Positions 52,299 through 64,000 of a stretch of 64,000 nucleotides of DNA are shown in pieces. Within the stretch, counting starts at the first letter, position 1; each line of letters starts with the position of its first letter. Location: contig NZ_CADIJM010000002.1 in NCBI RefSeq assembly GCF_902859585.1, positions 806,001 to 870,000 of the forward strand, written 5' to 3'. The position numbers were made by a program, and so were the translations under genes. A model generated the notes under the pieces. That model ran no database searches, was not told the origin of the DNA, and saw only the letters and a list, made by a program, of their open reading frames with translations. Source of the stretch: Achromobacter animicus (GTDB lineage: Bacteria; Pseudomonadota; Gammaproteobacteria; Burkholderiales; Burkholderiaceae_B).

Positions 52299-52757
52299 CT
52301 ACGCTGCGTGAGCCAGGCATTCCTGGCCCGCGCCGCCCAAGCGGCTGAGCGACGCCGGCATTGCGCCAGTGTTCGAACGATGACGCGGCTGCGGCTGGGA
52401 TTTCTGGGTCAGGCGGCGAACGGCCTTCAGTACTTCCTCCGGGCTGGCCGGTTTGCGCATCAACACGGCGCGGCCCGCGCAGGCTTCCAGGATCTCGTGT
52501 TCCGGACGGCCGCTCAGCACCAGCACCGGCGTTTCATGCAGATAGGCGTTGTCCCGCATGGCGGTCAGGAGGGCGGCGCCGTCCATGCCGGGCATGGACA
52601 GATCGGTGATGACCAGGTCGGGGCGCAGGGCGATCATCTGCTGCAGCGCGGTCAGGCCATCGGTGTGCGTCGTGACGTCATAGCCTTCGCTGGTCAGGAA
52701 CTCGCTCATCAGGGCGACCAACGTGGGTTGGTCGTCCACCAAAAGAATCTTCGTCAT
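52299..52757 (-). CDS. CheY-like response regulator
   Basis: A 152-residue single REC domain. Acidic pocket VDDQ (residues 7-10), phosphoacceptor Asp52 (LVITDLSMPG), and the conserved Lys in VLMRKPASPEE, plus a 30-residue basic tail. No output domain, so it acts by protein contact. ATG 52757 (MTKILLVDD) is preferred; a GTG 15 bp upstream is possible. It is divergent from the large hybrid kinase gene, which may phosphorylate it. Confidence 0.92.
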   Translation of the reverse strand: MTKILLVDDQPTLVALMSEFLTSEGYDVTTHTDGLTALQQMIALRPDLVITDLSMPGMDGAALLTAMRDNAYLHETPVLVLSGRPEHEILEACAGRAVLMRKPASPEEVLKAVRRLTQKSQPQPRHRSNTGAMPASLSRLGGAGQECLAHAA

Positions 52758-53076
52758 TTTTTTCGGTGCCACGGTGGGCAGGAATTCGGTTGTCTGCGCG
52801 GCCGGCTGTCCCCAGGTTCAGGCGGGGGGGGCCGAGGGCGTGCCAGCAAAGGCGGCAGGCGCACGGAAAGGCGGCCGGCAGATCGGGAAGCCGAATCCTA
52901 GGGCATGGCAGGGCCGCGTTGGTGTAGTAGTTGTATCCATACGCAACCCAGCTGCGCACATACCTGTATAGTTCGCCAGTGCGCAGGATGGTCTGCAGAC
53001 GTCTCCGTCCCTATAATTCTTCGCACTCTGCCTTAGCGCAATCCGCGCGCTTTCCCTGAATTGGTAAATCGATCTC
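52758..53076. other. Divergent promoter region between the response regulator and the hybrid kinase
   Basis: A 319-bp region without a gene. It holds a good -10 candidate for the plus strand, TATAAT at 53012-53017; the spacer and -35 element are not convincing. A run of eight G lies near 52825, and no palindrome stands out. Confidence 0.45.
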
Positions 53077-56508
<3,432 letters not shown>

Positions 56509-56541
56509 GCCCGACCCGGCCACGACACAGCGATCACGCCC

Positions 56542-57381
56542 ATGCCTAATCAAAACAAGGCGAACATCGAAGACATCGAGCAGCGATTGCTGCTCGATGC
56601 GATCTATCACCGCTACCACTACGACTTCCGGGAGTATGCGCAGGCTTCGCTGAAACGCCGACTGCGCACCGCGCTGGGCGAGTTCGACTGCAAGACGCTG
56701 TCGCAGCTTCAGGACCGCGTGCTGCACGAGCCCGCCGTGTTCACGGGCCTGCTGCAATACCTGACGGTGCAGGTCAGCGACATGTTCCGTGACCCCAGTT
56801 ATTTCCTGGCGCTGCGCAACGAGGTGGTGCCGATCCTGCGCACCTATCCCTCGATCAAGGTGTGGGTGGCCGGGTGCAGCACGGGCGAGGAAGTCTATTC
56901 GCTGGCCATCCTGCTGCACGAGGAAGGGCTGCTGGACCGTACGCTGATCTACGCCACCGACATCAATCCGCACGCACTGCGCGCGGCCGAGCAGGGCGTG
57001 TTCGACCTGGAGCGCGCGGCGGCCTTCACGGCCAACCATGCGCAGGCCGGCGGCCGCAATTCGTTGTCGCACTATTACACGGCGCGGTATGGCCGGGTGG
57101 TGTTCGACAAGACGCTGCGCGAGCACATGGTGTTCTCCGACCACAGCCTGTCGACCGACAGCGTGTTTGCGGAAGTGCATCTGGTGTCGTGCCGCAACGT
57201 GCTCATCTACTTCGAGCGCGATCTGCAGGACCGGGCGCTGGGCCTGTTTCACGATGCACTGGTTCATCGCGGATTCCTGGGCCTGGGGTCCAAGGAGTCG
57301 GTGCGATTCACGGCGCAGGCCGACGGCTTTGACGAATTCGTGATGGCCGACCGCATCTACCGTAAAAGGGCCGACCTGTGA
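56542..57381 (+). CDS. CheR-type protein-glutamate methyltransferase
   Basis: A 279-residue SAM-dependent methyltransferase that methylates chemoreceptor glutamates. An N-terminal helical domain (LKRRLRTALGEFDCKTLSQL) is followed by the catalytic domain with VAGCSTGEEVYS (SAM loop), ATDINP and VSCRNVLIYF. It lies 34 bp after the hybrid kinase gene and overlaps cheB. In this cluster without CheA/CheW it may modify a kinase-associated receptor or work with receptors elsewhere, such as the one at 18893-20689. Confidence 0.93.
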   Translation: MPNQNKANIEDIEQRLLLDAIYHRYHYDFREYAQASLKRRLRTALGEFDCKTLSQLQDRVLHEPAVFTGLLQYLTVQVSDMFRDPSYFLALRNEVVPILRTYPSIKVWVAGCSTGEEVYSLAILLHEEGLLDRTLIYATDINPHALRAAEQGVFDLERAAAFTANHAQAGGRNSLSHYYTARYGRVVFDKTLREHMVFSDHSLSTDSVFAEVHLVSCRNVLIYFERDLQDRALGLFHDALVHRGFLGLGSKESVRFTAQADGFDEFVMADRIYRKRADL

Positions 57382-57992
57382 CCACGCGCGGGCCGGATCT
57401 GTCCGTGGACGCTTCGGACGCCTGGGACGCAATCGTCATCGGCGGCTCGTCGGGCGCTATCGACGCCCTGAGCGTTCTGCTGCCGGCGCTTCCCGCAGGC
57501 CTTCAGGCGAGCGTGATCGTGGTCCTGCACCTGCCGTCCGACCGCCGTAGCCTGTTGAGCGACATCTTCAGCTATCGCTGCGCCTTGCCCGTGCAGGAAG
57601 CGCAGGACCAGCAACCGATACAGCCTGGGCACGTGTATTTCGGGCCGCCCGGCTACCACCTGCTGGTGGACCGGGGGCCGCGCCTGGCGCTGTCGATCGA
57701 CCCGCCGGTGCATTTTTCACGGCCGTCCATCGACGTGCTGTTCCAGTCCGCCGCCGATTGCTATGGCGAGCGGCTGCTTGGCGTGCTGCTGTCCGGCGCG
57801 AATGAGGATGGGGCCGAAGGCCTGGCCGCCATCCATGCCGCCGGCGGCCACGCGCTGGTGCAGGCGCCGGCGTCGGCAGCGGCACCCACGATGCCCGACG
57901 CCGCCCTGGCGCTGGTTCCGGCGGCAAGGGCGCTGACGCCCGACGAGATTGCCGCCGTGTTCGCGCAGTTGCCCACAAGACGGCTGCCCTGA
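57378..57992 (+). CDS. CheB-type methylesterase without receiver domain
   Basis: A 204-residue catalytic-domain-only CheB protein that removes receptor methyl groups. The catalytic triad is Ser24 (IGGSSGAIDAL), His51 (VVLHLPSDRR) and the Asp in SGANEDGAEG. Normal CheB proteins carry an N-terminal REC domain of about 140 residues; this one does not, so phosphorylation control would have to come from elsewhere. GTG start overlaps the cheR stop (GTGA), a coupled pair. Confidence 0.92.
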   Translation: MTTRGPDLSVDASDAWDAIVIGGSSGAIDALSVLLPALPAGLQASVIVVLHLPSDRRSLLSDIFSYRCALPVQEAQDQQPIQPGHVYFGPPGYHLLVDRGPRLALSIDPPVHFSRPSIDVLFQSAADCYGERLLGVLLSGANEDGAEGLAAIHAAGGHALVQAPASAAAPTMPDAALALVPAARALTPDEIAAVFAQLPTRRLP

Positions 57993-58012
57993 AACCCAAA
58001 CGCATTGACACC

Positions 58013-59188
58013 ATGATCCCGACATCAGCCCCATCCCGCGACGACCGCATCAAGTGCCTGCTGGTTGACGACGTTCCGGAGAATCTGATTGCGCTCGAGG
58101 CGCTGCTGGCCAGCGACCGTGTCGAGGTGCTGAAGGCCCAGTCCGGCCCGCAGGCGCTGGAACTGCTGCTGCGCCACGGCGACGTCGCGCTGGCGCTGCT
58201 GGACGTGCAGATGCCCGACATGAACGGCTTCGAACTGGCCGAACTGATCCGCGGCAGCGAGCGCACGCGCCACATTCCGCTGATCTTCATCACCGCCGGT
58301 TCGCGCGAACAGAACTGGCAGTTTCGCGGCTACGAGAGCGGCGCGGTGGACTTTCTGTACAAGCCCGTCGACCCGTACATGCTGCGCACGAAGGCCAACG
58401 TGTTCTTCGAATTGCACGAGCGCAAGCGTGCGCTGGCGCAGCAACTCGAAGAGCGCACCGAAGCGCTGCGGGTCAACGAAATGTTCATGGCCGTGCTGAG
58501 CCACGATCTGCGCACGCCCTTGCAGGCCATCATCATGGGCGCCACCGTGCTGCAGCGCCAGGGCGACGACGAACGTGTGTCGAGCCTGGCGCGGCGCATG
58601 CTGCAAAGCAGTGAGCGCATGTCGTGCCTGATCGAAGACCTGCTGGATGTGACGCGCATTCGCCAGGCGGGCGGGCTGACGCTGGCGCCCTCGGAACTGA
58701 ACATGGGAGCGCTGGTCGAGCGCACGCTGGACGAGGTGCGCACGGGCTTTCCCGATCGCCAGGTGGCGTCGCACTGCCGTGGCGACGCGGCCGGCGCGTG
58801 GGACGGCCAGCGCATTTCGCAGGTGATCGCCAACCTGGTGGGCAACGCCTTGCACCATGGCAGCAAGACCGCCCCGGTGCGGGTCGAGGTCAATGGCGAG
58901 GACGCCAACGAGGTGGTCGTTACCGTTTCCAATGGCGGCACCATTCCGCCGGAGCTGCTGCCCCATCTCTTCAACCCATTCCGCAGCGGCGCGCGGCGGC
59001 CCGGCGGTCACCACGGATTGGGCTTGGGCCTTTTCATTGCGCAGCAGATCGTGGTGTCGCATGGCGGCTGCATCAGCGCGGACTCGCGCGACGACGTGAC
59101 GAGTTTCCGCGTGGCTCTGCCGCGGCGGGCGGCGTCGGCCGGCGCGGCGGTGATCGCGCGGCCGCGCGGCGACGCGACGCCCGCCTAG
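58013..59188 (+). CDS. Response-regulator/histidine-kinase hybrid (REC-HisKA-HATPase)
   Basis: A 391-residue soluble protein with the receiver at the N-terminus: acidic residues VDDV, phosphoacceptor Asp64 (LALLDVQMPD). A coiled linker leads to HisKA with His164 (LSHDLRTPLQAI) and an HATPase domain (NLVGNALHHGS, GLGLGLFIAQQIV). It would phosphorylate another REC partner on command of its own REC input. It is 20 bp after cheB and closes the cluster; its TAG overlaps the opposite-strand stop of the MocA-like gene. Confidence 0.92.
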   Translation: MIPTSAPSRDDRIKCLLVDDVPENLIALEALLASDRVEVLKAQSGPQALELLLRHGDVALALLDVQMPDMNGFELAELIRGSERTRHIPLIFITAGSREQNWQFRGYESGAVDFLYKPVDPYMLRTKANVFFELHERKRALAQQLEERTEALRVNEMFMAVLSHDLRTPLQAIIMGATVLQRQGDDERVSSLARRMLQSSERMSCLIEDLLDVTRIRQAGGLTLAPSELNMGALVERTLDEVRTGFPDRQVASHCRGDAAGAWDGQRISQVIANLVGNALHHGSKTAPVRVEVNGEDANEVVVTVSNGGTIPPELLPHLFNPFRSGARRPGGHHGLGLGLFIAQQIVVSHGGCISADSRDDVTSFRVALPRRAASAGAAVIARPRGDATPA

Positions 59189-59853
59189 GGCGGCGCAGAC
59201 TGTCCACCGCAGTCGGCGGTGGACAGGTCATCCGGTGTATCCACATCGGCGCATACGCCCGCATCATCGACCGCCAGCTCGGTCACACCATGACGGGCCA
59301 ATACGGAACGTGCGCCCACATCTCCCGCCAGCGCCGCAAGCGCCGGCCAGATCGATCGCTGAAACGCGACCGGGTGGCCGCGCTGGCCCTGCCATGCCGG
59401 CGCGACGATGGGATGCTCCTTTGCCGCTTCTGCAACGCGCAGGAAGGTATCCGCGCGGATCCAGGGCATGTCGCCAAGCGCGACAAGGCAGGATTGCACG
59501 TCCGGGCTTGCGGTGCGCATGACGTGCCGTGCGGCCGCAGCAAGACTGTCGCCCATGCCACCGTTCGTGCCATCGGTGTAAGGGCCTATCGTGACCACCT
59601 CGCATCCGGCTTGCGCCAGGAGTGCCGCGACGCGGTCGTTGCCCGCGCGGACGACCGCCACGACGCCGGCCGCCGCGGCCAGCAGGGACGACGCGGCCGT
59701 CATGACGACAGGTGTGCCGTCTGCAAGGGGCGCCAGCAGCTTGTCCTGGCCCGCGGCCGCGCTGGCAAAGCGCCGGCCGTGTCCGGCAGCTAGCAGGATG
59801 CCCACGCAGCGAATGCACGCGGGGCTGTCCGGATTGGTTTCGAGATCGAACAT
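59185..59853 (-). CDS. MocA-like nucleotidyltransferase (molybdenum cofactor cytidylyltransferase family)
   Basis: About 222 residues. It has the nucleotide-binding P-loop of the family (GILLAAGHGRRF, then QDKLLAPL), a metal-binding Asp in VALGDMPW, the GHPVAF strand and a DVDTPDDL ending. Such enzymes add CMP (MocA) or GMP (MobA) to molybdopterin. It lies divergent from paoABC, whose oxidases use the cytosine form of the cofactor, so a MocA role is the best guess. Start 59853 (MFDLETNPD) is preferred; 59901 is possible. Confidence 0.82.
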   Translation of the reverse strand: MFDLETNPDSPACIRCVGILLAAGHGRRFASAAAGQDKLLAPLADGTPVVMTAASSLLAAAAGVVAVVRAGNDRVAALLAQAGCEVVTIGPYTDGTNGGMGDSLAAAARHVMRTASPDVQSCLVALGDMPWIRADTFLRVAEAAKEHPIVAPAWQGQRGHPVAFQRSIWPALAALAGDVGARSVLARHGVTELAVDDAGVCADVDTPDDLSTADCGGQSAPP

Positions 59854-60059
59854 TTTCTTGTCAAACGGGCGTGGCGGCCGGGCGGTTCCCGTCGCTATCA
59901 TCGATTGACGACGATCTTATCGGGAAATCCGCCCCGTTTTCACGCAAGACGCAGCGCGGCACCGGCATGCCGGGGGCGGCGCCGCCAGGAACACGGTTTG
60001 CTGATAGCGCGCGCTGATGGCGAGCTGCGGCCCGCCGAATGCTCAAAGGAGTTCCAGCC

Positions 60060-60695
60060 TTGGAAAATTCCATCGATATCAAGATTTCGCGGCGCAACCT
60101 GCTCAAGGCGGGCGCCGCTTCAGCCACCGCACTCGGGACAACAACCATGTCCGCAGCCCAAAGCGCCGCGCCGGCGCACAACCTGACCACCACGGTCACG
60201 CTGCAGGTGAACGGCCGCACGCATGAGTTGGCGCTGGATGTGCGCACCAGCCTGCTGGACGCGCTGCGCGAGCACCTGCACATGACCGGCACCAAGAAGG
60301 GCTGCGATCATGGCCAGTGCGGCGCCTGTACGGTGCTGCTGGATGGCAGGCGGATCAATGCCTGTCTGACGCTGGCCGTCATGCACGACGGCCAGCAGAT
60401 CACGACTATCGAAGGGTTGGGCACGCCGGGCGCGCTGCATCCGCTGCAGGCCGCGTTCGTCAAGCATGACGGTTACCAGTGCGGTTACTGCACGCCGGGG
60501 CAGATCTGCTCTGCGGTCGGCATGCTGGACGAGGCCGCAAGCGGGATGCCCAGCCATGTCACCGGCTCGTTGACCGAGCGCCCGTTGCTGACGCCCGAGG
60601 AGATCCGCGAACGCATGAGCGGCAACATCTGCCGTTGCGGGGCGTATTCCAACATCCTGGACGCCATCGAAGACGTCGCGGAGGGCAAGGCATGA
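60060..60695 (+). CDS. paoA: Aldehyde oxidoreductase [2Fe-2S] subunit, PaoA-like
   Basis: About 211 residues. A Tat-type signal ([17 protein letters not shown]) precedes a plant-type ferredoxin cluster ([20 protein letters not shown]) and the second C-terminal [2Fe-2S] domain ([18 protein letters not shown]). It carries electrons in the periplasmic PaoABC aldehyde oxidoreductase. TTG at 60060 has AAAGGAG 8 bp upstream and is preferred to ATG 60039, which has no such site. The stop overlaps the next start (ATGA). Confidence 0.9.
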   Translation: MENSIDIKISRRNLLKAGAASATALGTTTMSAAQSAAPAHNLTTTVTLQVNGRTHELALDVRTSLLDALREHLHMTGTKKGCDHGQCGACTVLLDGRRINACLTLAVMHDGQQITTIEGLGTPGALHPLQAAFVKHDGYQCGYCTPGQICSAVGMLDEAASGMPSHVTGSLTERPLLTPEEIRERMSGNICRCGAYSNILDAIEDVAEGKA

Positions 60696-61642
60696 GATCG
60701 TTCACGTACGAGCGTCCCGGCACCGATGCCGAAGCTGCTGCCAGCGCGGCACGCGAGCCGCGGACGCGGTTCATTGCAGGCGGCACCAATCTGCTTGACC
60801 TGATGAAGATTGAGGTCGAAACGCCCGTCCACCTGGTCGATGTCAACGGCCTGGGCCTGGACCGCATCGAACCCACGGACGACGGCGGGTTACGCATCGG
60901 CGCCGTGGTGCGCAATGCGGACCTTGCCGCCCACGACGTGGTGCGGCGTGATTATGCGGTGCTGGCGCGCGCGCTGCTGGCTGGCGCGTCGGGGCAGATC
61001 CGCAACCGCGCCACGACCGCCGGCAATCTGCTGCAACGCACGCGCTGCCCGTATTTCTACGACACCAACCAACCCTGCAACAAGCGCGTGCCCGGCAGCG
61101 GCTGTTCCGCAATCGGCGGCGTGTCGCGCCAGTTGGCGGTGATCGGCGCCAGCGACGCCTGCATCGCCACGCATCCCAGCGACATGGCTGTGGCCATGCG
61201 CCTGCTGGATGCGAAGATCGAGACGGTGCGTCCCGACGCCACGCGGCGGGTGATTCCCATCGCCGATTTCTATCGCCCGCCGGATGGCACGCCGCATATC
61301 GAGACCCATCTGGCGGCTGGCGAACTGATCACCGCGGTGGTGCTGCCCAAACCGCTGGGCGGCAAACACCTCTACCGCAAGGTGCGCGACCGCGCGTCGT
61401 TCGCCTTCGCGCTGGTGGCGGTGGCCGCCGTCGTGCAAGACGATGGCACCGGCAGAGTGGCGCTGGGCGGCGTGGCGCCGCAGCCCTGGCGCAGCGAAGC
61501 GGCAGAAGCGTATTTGCCGGACGGCGCGGCGCGCGTGACCGATGCGCTGCTGTCCGGCGCCAAGCCGACGCCGGATAACGGTTTCAAGCTGACGCTGGCG
61601 CGCCGCGCGCTCGGTTCGGTCTTGATGGAAGCGAGGGCGTGA
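60692..61642 (+). CDS. paoB: Aldehyde oxidoreductase FAD-binding subunit, PaoB-like
   Basis: A 316-residue flavin subunit of the xanthine dehydrogenase family. FAD-binding marks are [31 protein letters not shown] and PSDMAVAMR, and there is a PaoB-type extra [4Fe-4S] loop around [18 protein letters not shown]. It receives electrons from the molybdenum subunit through PaoA. ATG 60692 overlaps the paoA stop (ATGA). Confidence 0.92.
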   Translation: MRSFTYERPGTDAEAAASAAREPRTRFIAGGTNLLDLMKIEVETPVHLVDVNGLGLDRIEPTDDGGLRIGAVVRNADLAAHDVVRRDYAVLARALLAGASGQIRNRATTAGNLLQRTRCPYFYDTNQPCNKRVPGSGCSAIGGVSRQLAVIGASDACIATHPSDMAVAMRLLDAKIETVRPDATRRVIPIADFYRPPDGTPHIETHLAAGELITAVVLPKPLGGKHLYRKVRDRASFAFALVAVAAVVQDDGTGRVALGGVAPQPWRSEAAEAYLPDGAARVTDALLSGAKPTPDNGFKLTLARRALGSVLMEARA

Positions 61643-61646
61643 ACTC

Positions 61647-63848
61647 ATGAAATTCGATACTCCCGCGACACAGAACCCGATCGATCAGCTCAAGGTCGTG
61701 GGCCAGCCCGTCGATCGCATCGATGGACCGCTCAAGACCAGCGGCCAGGCCCCTTACGCGTACGAGCACCACGACATCGCGCCGAATCCCGCGGTCGGCT
61801 ACGTGGTGGGCGCGGGGATAGCCAAGGGCGCCATCACGGCCATCGATACCGAGCTTGCGAGCCGGGCGCCGGGTGTACTGGCCATCGTGACCGCGCAGAA
61901 TGCCGGCAAGCTGGGCAAGGGCAAGATGAACACGGCCACGCTGCTGGGCGGTCCGGACATCCAGCACTATCACCAGGCGATTGCGTTGGTGGTGGCCAAC
62001 ACGTTCGAGCAGGCCCGCGCGGCCGCCAAACTGGTTCGCGTGCAGTACGTTCGGCGCGAGGGCGCCTTCGACCTGGCGGCGCAGAAGCGGGACCACGGCG
62101 ACGCCGCAAAGCACATCCCGAAAACGGACGCGGGCGACTTCGACGCTGCGTTCGCCGCGGCGCCGGTCACGGTCGATCACACCTACACCACGCCCGACCA
62201 ATCGCACGCGATGATGGAGCCGCACGCCTCGCTTGCAGTCTGGAAAGGCGACAAGCTCACGATATGGACTTCCAATCAGATGATCGCCTGGGGACGGTCC
62301 GATGTGGCCCGGACGCTGGGCATTCCGAAGGAGAATGTGCGCCTGATCTCGCCCTACATCGGCGGCGGCTTCGGCGGCAAGCTGTTCGTGCGGGCGGACG
62401 CCTTGCTGGCGGCGCTGGGCGCCCGAGCGGCCGGCAGGCCGGTCAAGGTGGCGTTGCCGCGTCCGCTGATCATCAACAACACGACGCACCGGCCCGCCAC
62501 GATCCAGCGCATCCGGCTGGGCGCGGGGCGCGACGGGAAGCTGACGGCGATCTCTCACGAGAGCTGGTCCGGCGACCTGCCGGACGGCCAGCCCGAAGAA
62601 GCCGTGCAGCAGACCAAGCTGCTGTACGCCGGCGCCAACCAGCGCACCGCGCTGAACCTGATGACGCTGGATCTGCCCGAAGGCAATGCAATGCGCGCAC
62701 CCGGCGAGGCGCCCGGCATGATGGCGCTGGAGATCGCGATCGACGAGATGGCGCAGGCGCTGGACATGGACCCCGTGCATTTTCGGGTGCTCAACGATAC
62801 GCAGGTGGATCCCACCGATCCATCGCGGCCGTTCTCCCAGCGGCGTTTCGTCGAATGCCTGCAGACCGGCGCCCGGCATTTCGGCTGGGATAAACGCGAT
62901 CCCAAGCCCGGCGCGCGGCGCGAAGGACGTTGGCTCATCGGGCTGGGCGTGGCCAGCGCCTTTCGCAACAACCTGGTGACCAAGTCGGCCGCGCGCGTGC
63001 GGCTGGACGCGGCGGGGCGCGTCATCGTCGAGACCGACATGACCGACATCGGAACGGGCAGCTACACCATCATTGCGCAGACCGCCGCCGAGATGCTGGG
63101 CGTGCCGCTGTCCCGCGTGGTGGTGCGGCTTGGCGATTCGGCCTTTCCCGTATCCGCGGGCTCGGGCGGTCAGTGGGGCGCGAACAGTTCCACGGCCGGC
63201 GTGTATGCCGCCTGCGAAAAACTGCGGACGCTGGTCTTGGAGCGATTGGGATTCGACGCGCAGGGCGTGGTGTTCGCCAACGGCGCGGTCACGGATGCCA
63301 GCGGGCGCAGTGCGCCCCTGACGCGCGCGGTGTCGGGCGGCGAGCTCATCGCTGAAGATGCCATCGAGTTCGGCGACCTGGACAAGAAATTCCAGCAATC
63401 CACGTTCGGCGCGCACTTCGTGGAAGTGGCCGTGGACGCCGCCACCGGCGAGACGCGCGTGCGCCGCATGCTGGCGGTCTGCGCCGCAGGCCGCATCCTC
63501 AATCCCAAAACGGCGCGCAGCCAAGTCATTGGCGCGATGACCATGGGCGTGGGCGCGGCGTTGATGGAGGAGCTGGCGGTTGACCATCGCGCGGGATTCT
63601 TCGTGAATCACGACCTGGCAAGCTATGAGGTCCCCGTCCATGCCGACATTCCGCGCCAGGAGGTCATCTTTTTAAACGAAGACGATCCGGTGTCATCGCC
63701 AATGAAGGCCAAGGGCGTCGGAGAACTGGGCCTGTGCGGCGTGGCGGCGGCGATTGCCAATGCGGTGTACAACGCGACCGGCGTGCGCGTGCGGGATTAT
63801 CCCGTGACACTGGACAAGCTGTTGGCGCAGATGCCGTCCGACGCGTGA
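61647..63848 (+). CDS. paoC: Aldehyde oxidoreductase molybdenum-binding subunit, PaoC-like
   Basis: A 733-residue catalytic subunit of the xanthine oxidase family. Conserved parts are the SHAMMEPHA segment, GGGFGGKL, the substrate-channel Arg in AMRAPGEAPG, the QWGANSS loop and the catalytic Glu in GVGELGLCGVA near residue 705. It oxidises aldehydes to acids with a Mo-cytosine-dinucleotide cofactor. ATG 61647 is 4 bp after the paoB stop. The MocA-like gene at 59185 would supply the cofactor. Confidence 0.93.
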   Translation: MKFDTPATQNPIDQLKVVGQPVDRIDGPLKTSGQAPYAYEHHDIAPNPAVGYVVGAGIAKGAITAIDTELASRAPGVLAIVTAQNAGKLGKGKMNTATLLGGPDIQHYHQAIALVVANTFEQARAAAKLVRVQYVRREGAFDLAAQKRDHGDAAKHIPKTDAGDFDAAFAAAPVTVDHTYTTPDQSHAMMEPHASLAVWKGDKLTIWTSNQMIAWGRSDVARTLGIPKENVRLISPYIGGGFGGKLFVRADALLAALGARAAGRPVKVALPRPLIINNTTHRPATIQRIRLGAGRDGKLTAISHESWSGDLPDGQPEEAVQQTKLLYAGANQRTALNLMTLDLPEGNAMRAPGEAPGMMALEIAIDEMAQALDMDPVHFRVLNDTQVDPTDPSRPFSQRRFVECLQTGARHFGWDKRDPKPGARREGRWLIGLGVASAFRNNLVTKSAARVRLDAAGRVIVETDMTDIGTGSYTIIAQTAAEMLGVPLSRVVVRLGDSAFPVSAGSGGQWGANSSTAGVYAACEKLRTLVLERLGFDAQGVVFANGAVTDASGRSAPLTRAVSGGELIAEDAIEFGDLDKKFQQSTFGAHFVEVAVDAATGETRVRRMLAVCAAGRILNPKTARSQVIGAMTMGVGAALMEELAVDHRAGFFVNHDLASYEVPVHADIPRQEVIFLNEDDPVSSPMKAKGVGELGLCGVAAAIANAVYNATGVRVRDYPVTLDKLLAQMPSDA

Positions 63849-63878
63849 TGCGATGCCGCCGTGCGCTATGCTGGCGCG

Positions 63879-64000
63879 ATGACAAAACACGACTATCAAG
63901 ACGCGCTGCGCCGCATCCTGGACGCGCACACGGCGGCCGCTTTGCGCACGCTGGCCGGCATGTTTGCGCGGTTGCCCGAGAAGGCGCGCGAAATCCAGTT
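63879..64000 (+). CDS. Unidentified gene, partial at the window end
   Basis: An open frame starting at ATG 63879 (MTKHDYQDALRRILDAHTAA) and running off the window after about 40 codons. It is helical and charged with no signal peptide; it follows paoC by 30 bp. The start does not resemble the XdhC-type PaoD chaperone seen in other pao operons. No function can be given from this fragment. Confidence 0.5.
   Translation, partial: MTKHDYQDALRRILDAHTAAALRTLAGMFARLPEKAREIQ

Noticed and set aside
48368-52300. Search for vgrG, hcp, PAAR or structural T6SS genes around the effector
   Set aside because: None found; the downstream genes are an NTP_transf_6-like protein and a response regulator, so no secretion cluster is claimed.
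61584-63641. A minus-strand open frame opposite paoC
   Set aside because: Antisense artefact; paoC has a complete catalytic domain in the other direction.

Overview
The window looks like chromosomal DNA of a high-GC betaproteobacterium of the Alcaligenaceae (Achromobacter/Bordetella type). This rests on three Bug-type (TctC) solute receptors, many LacI/IclR/LysR-controlled catabolic clusters, catechol ortho-cleavage genes and a PaoABC-type oxidase. It is inferred from family content, not from a database match. I see no rRNA, tRNA, CRISPR array, insertion sequence or replication origin.

Layout. (1) 1-5.0 kb: a truncated mandelate-racemase-type gene divergent from a LysR regulator and a thiamine-diphosphate enzyme, then an MFS transporter. 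(2) 5.1-10.3 kb: a LacI-controlled operon of HisD-like dehydrogenase, SDR, LacI, Bug receptor and HpaI-type aldolase, with a palindromic operator candidate in front. (3) 10.3-18.3 kb: an envelope/stress region. Minus-strand genes encode a phosphodiesterase, a membrane protein, a lipoprotein and a small YbjN-like protein. They face a plus-strand run of membrane protein, sigma factor, anti-sigma factor and caspase-Sel1 protein. A 124-bp nested inverted repeat separates the two. (4) 18.3-20.7 kb: a VOC protein and a chemoreceptor. (5) 21-31 kb: a sugar-acid catabolic region with UxuA-like and IlvD/Edd dehydratases, LacI, Bug receptor, galactarate/talarate-type dehydratase, Dabb, NTF2-like and RraA proteins, and an IclR regulator fused to an SMP-30-like propeller. 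Five copies of one 17-bp dyad are scattered through it. (6) 31-37.7 kb: SDR, diguanylate cyclase, two serine hydrolases around an outer-membrane barrel, and a GAF-LytTR regulator. (7) 37.8-41.2 kb: a second, rearranged copy of the LacI/aldarate dehydratase/Bug module. (8) 41.3-47.5 kb: a CPA1 antiporter preceded by a strong leader hairpin, then catB, catA, an aromatic-acid transporter and benD. (9) 47.5-51.4 kb: a lower-GC two-gene island that looks like an orphan type VI effector and its partner. (10) 51.7-59.2 kb: a nucleotidyltransferase-like gene, then CheY, large hybrid kinase, CheR, CheB and a REC-kinase. (11) 59.2-64 kb: a MocA-like cytidylyltransferase divergent from paoABC, and the start of an unknown gene.

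How the parts work together. Several regions repeat one theme: a periplasmic receptor captures an organic or sugar acid, a dedicated dehydratase, dehydrogenase or aldolase starts its breakdown, and a local LacI or IclR protein controls the set through a palindrome visible in the promoter. The most unusual items are the IclR-propeller fusion with its five candidate sites, the sigma/anti-sigma/caspase module with its inverted repeat, the orphan T6SS pair placed two bases from benD, and the antiporter leader hairpin.
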